A model generated the notes under the pieces. That model was not told the origin of the DNA, did not search any database, and was given only the letters and a program-made list of their open reading frames with translations. From Vibrio sp. Hep-1b-8 (GTDB lineage: Bacteria; Pseudomonadota; Gammaproteobacteria; Enterobacterales; Vibrionaceae), in assembly GCF_006124995.1 (NCBI RefSeq), contig NZ_QEWN01000003.1, positions 38,299 to 102,298 of the forward strand: 64,000 nt of DNA, in the 5' to 3' direction. The number at the start of each line of letters is the position of its first letter. The first letter of the stretch is position 1. Both the position numbers and the translations under genes were made by a program. Below, in pieces: positions 61,359-64,000 of the stretch.

Positions 61359-63047
61359 ATGACCATTGAATTTTCTGACTTCTCTTTTAGATATGAGTCA
61401 CTGGATAAACCGACGCTTAAACATATCAATCTAAGGATAGAGAAAGGAGAGAAAATCGTCATTATAGGGCCAAGTGGTAGCGGAAAGTCGACACTTGGCC
61501 AATGCCTGAACGGTCTGATCCCCCACGCCATCAAGGGCGAGACTTCAGGTCAATTGCTTTTAAATGGCAACGCGGCGACTCAATTGGATCTTCACCAATA
61601 CACAGAGCAGATTGGTACGGTGTTACAAGACACCGATAGTCAATTCGTTGGGCTGAGTGTAGGCGAAGACATTGCCTTTGCATTAGAGAATCAACTGGCC
61701 TCGAACATCGAGATGTACCCTATCGTCAAGTCAACAGCGCAAATGGTAGAGCTCGGTGACATGCTTGATCGTTCGCCACACGATCTATCTGGAGGCCAGA
61801 AACAACGTGTATCGCTTGCCGGCATTTTAGTAGATGATGTTGATACTTTGCTGTTTGATGAACCACTTGCCGCTTTGGATCCAAAGACAAGCCGAAAAAC
61901 CATCGAGATCATTGACCAGTTGCATCGTGATTCGGGTAAGACAGTCATCATCATAGAGCATCGACTAGAAGATGTTCTACACCGCCCCGTAGATCGAGTC
62001 ATTCTAATGCAACAAGGAGAAATTGTTGCAGACATGACACCCGACGCATTACTGGCGTCAACTCTACTCGAAACTCATGGAATTCGTGAACCACTCTACT
62101 TAACGGCTCTAAAAGCGGCCAATTGTCCGTTGGAACAATTGAACACTTACTCCTCTATTAAAGAGATGCCTATCACTGGCTATAGGCCGCACTTTGCCAA
62201 CTGGCAGAGTCCAACCAAAACGCTTACTCGCTCAGAAGATTGTCTACTTACCATCAACGAGTTAACCTACTCTTACGACGGTGAGAAGAATGCGTTAGAA
62301 AACGTCTCTTTTACTATTTCTCACGGCGAATTTGTGTCTGTACTCGGCAAAAACGGTTCCGGAAAATCGACGCTTACCAAATTAATTATGGGTGTGATCG
62401 AGCCAGATTCAGGTTCTATCTGTTTAGAGGGAGAAGACATTGCTACTCTTTCTATCTTTGAGCGCAGCCAGCAAATTGGTGTGGTGTTACAAAACCCAAA
62501 TCATATGATTTCACACCACATGATCTTTGATGAAGTTGCCTTTGGTTTGCGCAACAAAGGATTGTCAGAACAAAAGGTTGAGAAGAAAGTGCTCGATACC
62601 CTTGAACTCTGTGGTTTGAGCAAGTACCGAAACTGGCCAATTGAAGCGCTAAGCTATGGACAAAAAAAGCGTGTGACCATCGCTTCAATCCTTGCTTTAG
62701 AGCCTAAGCTGCTGATTCTTGATGAACCTACCGCAGGACAGGATTATTGCAACTACACCTCTATGCTGAACTTTGTTCGCAAACTAAATTCGCAGTTGGG
62801 TATTACTGTCATGATCATATCCCACGATATGCATCTTGTGCTCGAATACACTGACCGCTCAATTGTTATTTCTGACAGCCGCTTGATAGCAGATGCGCCG
62901 ATGACTGAAGTTTTCAGCCAGCCCGAGCTACTCGACAAAGCCAATCTAACCACCACTAGCCTATATGATCTGGCAGAGCGTTTAGATGTCGCCGATATCA
63001 ATGCGTTTATGCAGTACTTCATCCAACTAGAGAATCACGCAGCATGA
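61359..63047 (+). CDS. ECF transporter ATPase, two fused ABC domains
   Basis: 562 aa made of two ABC ATPase domains in tandem (EcfA and EcfA' fused). First: Walker A GPSGSGKST (about 37-45), signature DLSGGQKQR, Walker B LLFDEPLAALDP, EHRLED switch. Second: Walker A GKNGSGKST (about 330-338), signature LSYGQKKR (degenerate Gly position), Walker B LILDEPTAGQD, SHDMHLV. It is the YkoD-like arrangement. The stop overlaps the next ATG by 4 bp. Confidence 0.9.
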   Translation: MTIEFSDFSFRYESLDKPTLKHINLRIEKGEKIVIIGPSGSGKSTLGQCLNGLIPHAIKGETSGQLLLNGNAATQLDLHQYTEQIGTVLQDTDSQFVGLSVGEDIAFALENQLASNIEMYPIVKSTAQMVELGDMLDRSPHDLSGGQKQRVSLAGILVDDVDTLLFDEPLAALDPKTSRKTIEIIDQLHRDSGKTVIIIEHRLEDVLHRPVDRVILMQQGEIVADMTPDALLASTLLETHGIREPLYLTALKAANCPLEQLNTYSSIKEMPITGYRPHFANWQSPTKTLTRSEDCLLTINELTYSYDGEKNALENVSFTISHGEFVSVLGKNGSGKSTLTKLIMGVIEPDSGSICLEGEDIATLSIFERSQQIGVVLQNPNHMISHHMIFDEVAFGLRNKGLSEQKVEKKVLDTLELCGLSKYRNWPIEALSYGQKKRVTIASILALEPKLLILDEPTAGQDYCNYTSMLNFVRKLNSQLGITVMIISHDMHLVLEYTDRSIVISDSRLIADAPMTEVFSQPELLDKANLTTTSLYDLAERLDVADINAFMQYFIQLENHAA

Positions 63048-63883
63048 AAGCTTCTAAAATGAAGTTTGGTATCAGTTATGTCGATACCAAGTCGCCTTTG
63101 CATGCACTAAATGGCATTACCAAGTTCGCCTTATTTATGGCTTGGGTCACTGTAGTACTGACCACTTTCGATATCCGATTGATTGGTTTACTGATTGTGG
63201 CAGGCCTATACTTACTAAAAATCACAAAAGTACCTTTCAAAGTTTACAAACCTTTGCTCATTGGTACAGCCAGTGTCTTAACACTCAACGCACTATTTAT
63301 GTTTTTGTTGGCTCCCCAGCAAGGCAGTGAATACATTGGATCAAGTACTGTTGTGTTTAATCTTCCTGGCCACTATTCGCTAACTCAAGAGACTCTGTTC
63401 TATTTGGTTACGGTCACTCTCAAATACTTCAGCATGTTCCCAATTGCCTTGGTATTTGTCTTTACTACTCACCCGACAGAGTTTGCAGCCAGCTTGAACC
63501 GCATTGGCGTGCCGTACAAGATTGCGTATGCCGTCAGTCTGACATTGCGCTACCTTCCTGAGGTCAAGAACGATTTCGTCAATATCATGCACGCTCAACA
63601 GGCCCGTGGCCTTGATATATCAAAAAACACACCTCTAGTGCAGCGTCTACAAAACGTGGCGAAGATCCTTGGTCCTCTCATTTTCTCAAGCTTGGACCGA
63701 GCAGATGAAATATCCAACGCGATGACGTTAAGAGGATTTGGACGCCACAATACCCGTTCATGGTATAGCTCAAGACCACTAGGCAACACGGACAAACTCT
63801 GCCTGCTAGCCATTGCGGTCATCGTCATATTGGCGGTAGCTAAGCGCTATCTAGAAACCGAATTGTTCTGGTATCCGTTCTAG
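63044..63883 (+). CDS. ecfT: ECF transporter transmembrane (T) component
   Basis: 279 aa CbiQ/EcfT-family protein with five or six membrane helices. The coupling motif AQQARGLD (about 184-191) and the second Ala-Arg-Gly-like SNAMTLRGFGR (about 223-233) are present in their cytoplasmic helices, contacting the two ATPase domains. It completes an S-A/A-T operon, a dedicated (group I-like) ECF importer. Confidence 0.9.
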   Translation: MKASKMKFGISYVDTKSPLHALNGITKFALFMAWVTVVLTTFDIRLIGLLIVAGLYLLKITKVPFKVYKPLLIGTASVLTLNALFMFLLAPQQGSEYIGSSTVVFNLPGHYSLTQETLFYLVTVTLKYFSMFPIALVFVFTTHPTEFAASLNRIGVPYKIAYAVSLTLRYLPEVKNDFVNIMHAQQARGLDISKNTPLVQRLQNVAKILGPLIFSSLDRADEISNAMTLRGFGRHNTRSWYSSRPLGNTDKLCLLAIAVIVILAVAKRYLETELFWYPF

Positions 63884-63890
63884 TAAATTA

Positions 63891-63945
63891 CCACCTTCTA
63901 AAGAAGGTGGCTTTGTGTGAGCCCCCTAAAAGGGGGCCTTTGTTT
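63891..63945. terminator. Tandem hairpins after the ECF operon
   Basis: CCACCTTCT / AGAAGGTGG (63891-63910) then GCCCCCT / AGGGGGC (63921-63937) followed by CTTTGTTT. The second is a good plus-strand terminator and may also serve the convergent gene at the window edge. Confidence 0.8.
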
Positions 63946-64000
63946 AATCCAACGCCAACTGGTGCTGCTCTACTCGCTCTTGCTTCTCTTGATGTCTTAC
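63944..64000 (-). CDS. 3' end of an unidentified minus-strand gene (partial)
   Basis: An open frame enters from the right edge and stops at TAA (63944-63946) immediately beyond the terminator hairpins. The visible 18 residues are rich in Gln, Glu and Arg (HQEKQERVEQHQLALD). Too short to identify; position before a terminator supports it being a gene end. Confidence 0.4.
   Translation of the reverse strand, partial: VRHQEKQERVEQHQLALD

Overview
The window reads as Vibrionaceae, most likely a Vibrio and plausibly its second chromosome. The hutXZ/tonB-exbBD-hutBCD heme locus, OmpW, a ShyA-type endopeptidase, Lpp and the ppsA/ppsR pair all look vibrio-like, coding density is high and GC is moderate. 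No rRNA, tRNA, CRISPR array, integrase or intact insertion sequence was found. Genus and replicon are inferences from gene content.

1-17.2 kb is a polyamine and beta-alanine catabolic island. It holds an omega-amino acid transaminase, a methylmalonate/malonate-semialdehyde dehydrogenase and a class I glutamine amidotransferase in one operon; two PuuR-like XRE-cupin regulators; PuuC; a complete PotFGHI-type importer; a SpuC-like transaminase; two divergently transcribed gamma-glutamylpolyamine synthetases; and PuuB. Together these can import putrescine or spermidine, degrade them by glutamylation and by direct transamination, and send beta-alanine to acetyl-CoA.

17.2-24.2 kb is the heme-iron locus: a PduO-like protein, hutZ and hutX divergent from tonB-exbB-exbD-hutB-hutC-hutD, with a Fur-like box between. 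hutW, expected beside hutX, is absent. At 24.3-26.4 kb the ppsR and ppsA genes, normally divergent, are both missing their 5' parts and are fused head to head, the signature of a single deletion or a misassembly.

26.4-34.1 kb is a mixed stretch: OmpW with an FNR-like box, an M23 endopeptidase, a CBM48-type protein, a truncated GFA-family ORF, DUF1275 and YjiH membrane proteins, and a periplasmic-protein/diguanylate-cyclase pair.

34.1-42.9 kb is the most interesting part: a Fap-like functional amyloid operon. Transcribed right to left it encodes a small three-repeat FapB-like protein, a 1277-residue FapC-like protein with 16 amyloid-type repeats, a FapD-like C39 peptidase, a FapE-like protein, a FapF-like outer-membrane pore with an N-terminal coiled coil, and a VpsR-like sigma-54 activator. 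A near-consensus sigma-54 promoter (42833-42847) with upstream GAGACA repeats lies in front, and a diguanylate cyclase gene converges on the regulator. This suggests c-di-GMP and RpoN control of a biofilm amyloid.

43.0-46.7 kb is a pstSCAB phosphate importer, followed by a DEAD-box helicase and the lpp lipoprotein gene. 48.9-53.1 kb is a tightly packed operon of DUF523/DUF1722 protein, MerR regulator, photolyase and L,D-transpeptidase, preceded by TGTACA repeats. 53.3-58.9 kb has deoD, a zinc-ribbon/HTH transposase-like protein and two tandem TPR proteins (one with a degenerate, one with an intact GGDEF domain). 59.0-60.5 kb is a YiaW/YiaV-like pair and 60.8-63.9 kb a complete ECF vitamin importer. 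The window ends in the 3' tail of an unidentified minus-strand gene.
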